Origin: Steroidobacter gossypii
GTDB lineage: Bacteria > Pseudomonadota > Gammaproteobacteria > Steroidobacterales > Steroidobacteraceae
Assembly: GCF_016801985.1 (NCBI RefSeq)
Contig: NZ_JAEVLS010000002.1
Coordinates: forward strand, 1,426,001-1,490,000
DNA length: 64,000 nt
Reading direction: 5' to 3'
Shown here: piece by piece, positions 63,091 through 64,000 of the stretch
Layout of the letters: each line of letters opens with the position of its first letter
How positions within the stretch are numbered: the first letter of the stretch is position 1
Program-made: the position numbers and the translations under genes
The notes under the pieces: generated by a model
The model's input: the letters and a program-made list of their open reading frames with translations, nothing else
Told to the model about the DNA's origin: nothing
Database searches by the model: none

Positions 63091-63192
63091 TCAGGAGTTG
63101 TGGTCACGTCCACGATCCACGACCGTCGCCTCGCGGTAAATCGTCAAACGACGATCCGGATACTTCCCGCACGTCAACCTCCACATTTCCAT
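63091..63192 (-). pseudogene. Possible stump of a RES-domain toxin
   Basis: Starts ATG 63192, six bases after the antitoxin stop, with MEMWRLTCGKYPD, like the WRL/WRI start of RES toxins. The frame stops after 33 residues, and the NAD-binding RES motifs are absent. Confidence 0.4.
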
Positions 63193-63197
63193 CGGTG

Positions 63198-63404
63198 TCA
63201 GTAGAGATCGCCATAGTCAATCCGGGTCAGCTCGTCTGTCACGAGCTCTGCCCCTGCATCAGTGGCAAGGAGCTCGAGAGGGACTTCGCCTTGCAAGGCA
63301 GGATTTTGCTTCTTCAGCCAGTCACGTGCTTTTTCTTTGGAATTGAATACCTGCACGGCCCGCGTTTGCTGCTCTTGGGGAGTCCGTCGAGTCTCAAAGT
63401 TCAT
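63198..63404 (-). CDS. Truncated Xre/MbcA/ParS-type antitoxin (DUF2384 part)
   Basis: 68 residues with GGAG upstream. VFNSKEKARDWLKKQNPALQ, VPLELLATDAGAELV and ELTRIDYGDLY match the DUF2384 (MbcA/ParS/Xre) C-terminal domain, which binds RES toxins. The N-terminal helix-turn-helix (about 60-70 residues) is absent, so the protein is a remnant or a minimal form. Confidence 0.72.
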   Translation of the reverse strand: MNFETRRTPQEQQTRAVQVFNSKEKARDWLKKQNPALQGEVPLELLATDAGAELVTDELTRIDYGDLY

Positions 63405-64000
63405 TGAAGATTCTCCGCCGGTGCTCCCACCATCCGCTCACAGACCGCACGGGCTCGGTTTTTGAAACTAAAGTGCTGGGGCGAGCGCCTCAACATTCCC
63501 GAGCGTCGTTCAAAGGTTCCAGGACCTGCAAGGGACGTCACCATGTCTTCTGATCCGAACTGCCTTCACCAGGACCTGAATGACGTTCCCTCGGCAGCCT
63601 CGACTAGACAGACCGCTGGGCGCATCCGAAGCGCATCAGTCGTGCTTCTGCCGCACATAAACGCGCATGACCGATGTATGTTTGACAACTCAGGTGGAGG
63701 ACACAAGGCCGTGCCGCCATATTGTCCACTTTAGTCAACCTGAACGTGATCTCCAGGAATCACAAGAACATTCATGAGACGGCTGCACAGGCAGCTCGCA
63801 AGAATGGGCGAACGAGCGAATGCGGCCGGCTGCTCGCGGAAGAGAACGCCTTCCGCAGGCGGAACGTTTGACCCCTGGTCGAGTTCGTGCATCGAACTGC
63901 CGAAATCCATTGTCGAGCCGCTCGGCACCACGATCCCTGTCCTCAAAGAGACCCTCCACCTTCCCCCACATGCGCCTTCGAGGGATGGAGCGCACTCGTA
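63405..64000. other. Terminal region without confident gene
   Basis: Nearly 600 bases. Short overlapping frames on both strands (plus 63462-63734, minus 63731-63946) have no recognisable domain or agreed start. A third operator-like motif is at 63720. Confidence 0.3.
63720..63739. promoter_or_regulatory. Operator-like motif, copy 3
   Basis: TATTGTCCACTTTAGTCAAC; 17 of 19 bases match the motif at 40806 in the same orientation, and it is related to the palindrome at 47182. The spacing of copies 1 and 3 roughly brackets the conjugation module. Confidence 0.35.

Overview
The window is high-GC proteobacterial DNA. It most resembles a Gammaproteobacterium of the Xanthomonadales/Nevskiales/Steroidobacteraceae type. 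The signs are TonB-receptor, FecR and ECF-sigma logic, a PolB-type DNA polymerase II, De Ley-Doudoroff sugar-acid genes and a giant RTX protein. This placement is inference from gene content only. Roughly 1-40 kb looks chromosomal. About 41-62.5 kb is a conjugative element whose outer limits are not certain; no integrase or replication gene is visible, so it probably continues past base 64000.

Left part (1-15 kb): a minus-strand type I secretion operon, in order HlyB-like ABC exporter, HlyD-like adaptor, a small secreted protein of unknown function, and a giant RTX protein whose 3' end lies outside the window. The RTX protein begins with a T4-lysozyme-like (GH24) domain, followed by calcium-binding RTX blocks, an Ig/cadherin-like domain and about 19 long repeats. 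Together these suggest a secreted peptidoglycan-degrading toxin or surface enzyme with its own exporter, and perhaps an immunity protein. Next come two FtsX/MacB-type permeases (one frameshifted), then a cluster of small secreted proteins (17.6-21.9 kb) with four members of one paralogous family, an M23 peptidase and two other exported or membrane-anchored proteins.

Middle (22-40 kb): aldehyde dehydrogenase; a wrecked TonB-receptor; a 2-keto-3-deoxygalactonate kinase / phosphate aldolase / FadR-type regulator operon (D-galactonate branch); VapBC-like toxin-antitoxin; DNA polymerase II; a MarR-GNAT fusion; a DUF3175 protein with a histone-H1-like tail; GlgX; RidA; FecR; a VOC protein; an AraC regulator; a decayed CheR/PAS sensor gene; a small XRE operon; tRNA-Pro(GGG); and an ECF sigma factor.

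Right part (41-62.5 kb): a P-type (VirB/VirD4) conjugation module. It contains relaxase, MobC and an IncP-like nic hairpin (oriT candidate); accessory genes (CsrA, zinc-finger proteins, DUF932, Phd-type antitoxin), four of them with a shared leader hairpin; two LPD7/relaxase-accessory proteins; VirD4, VirB11, B10, B9, B8, B7, B6, B5, B4 (frameshifted), B3 and B2; and then a divergent FlhD-like/FlhC-like pair, resembling the master activators SetDC of SXT and BisDC of ICEclc, and an EexN exclusion lipoprotein. The last 1.5 kb holds remnants of a RES-Xre toxin-antitoxin locus and no other confident gene.
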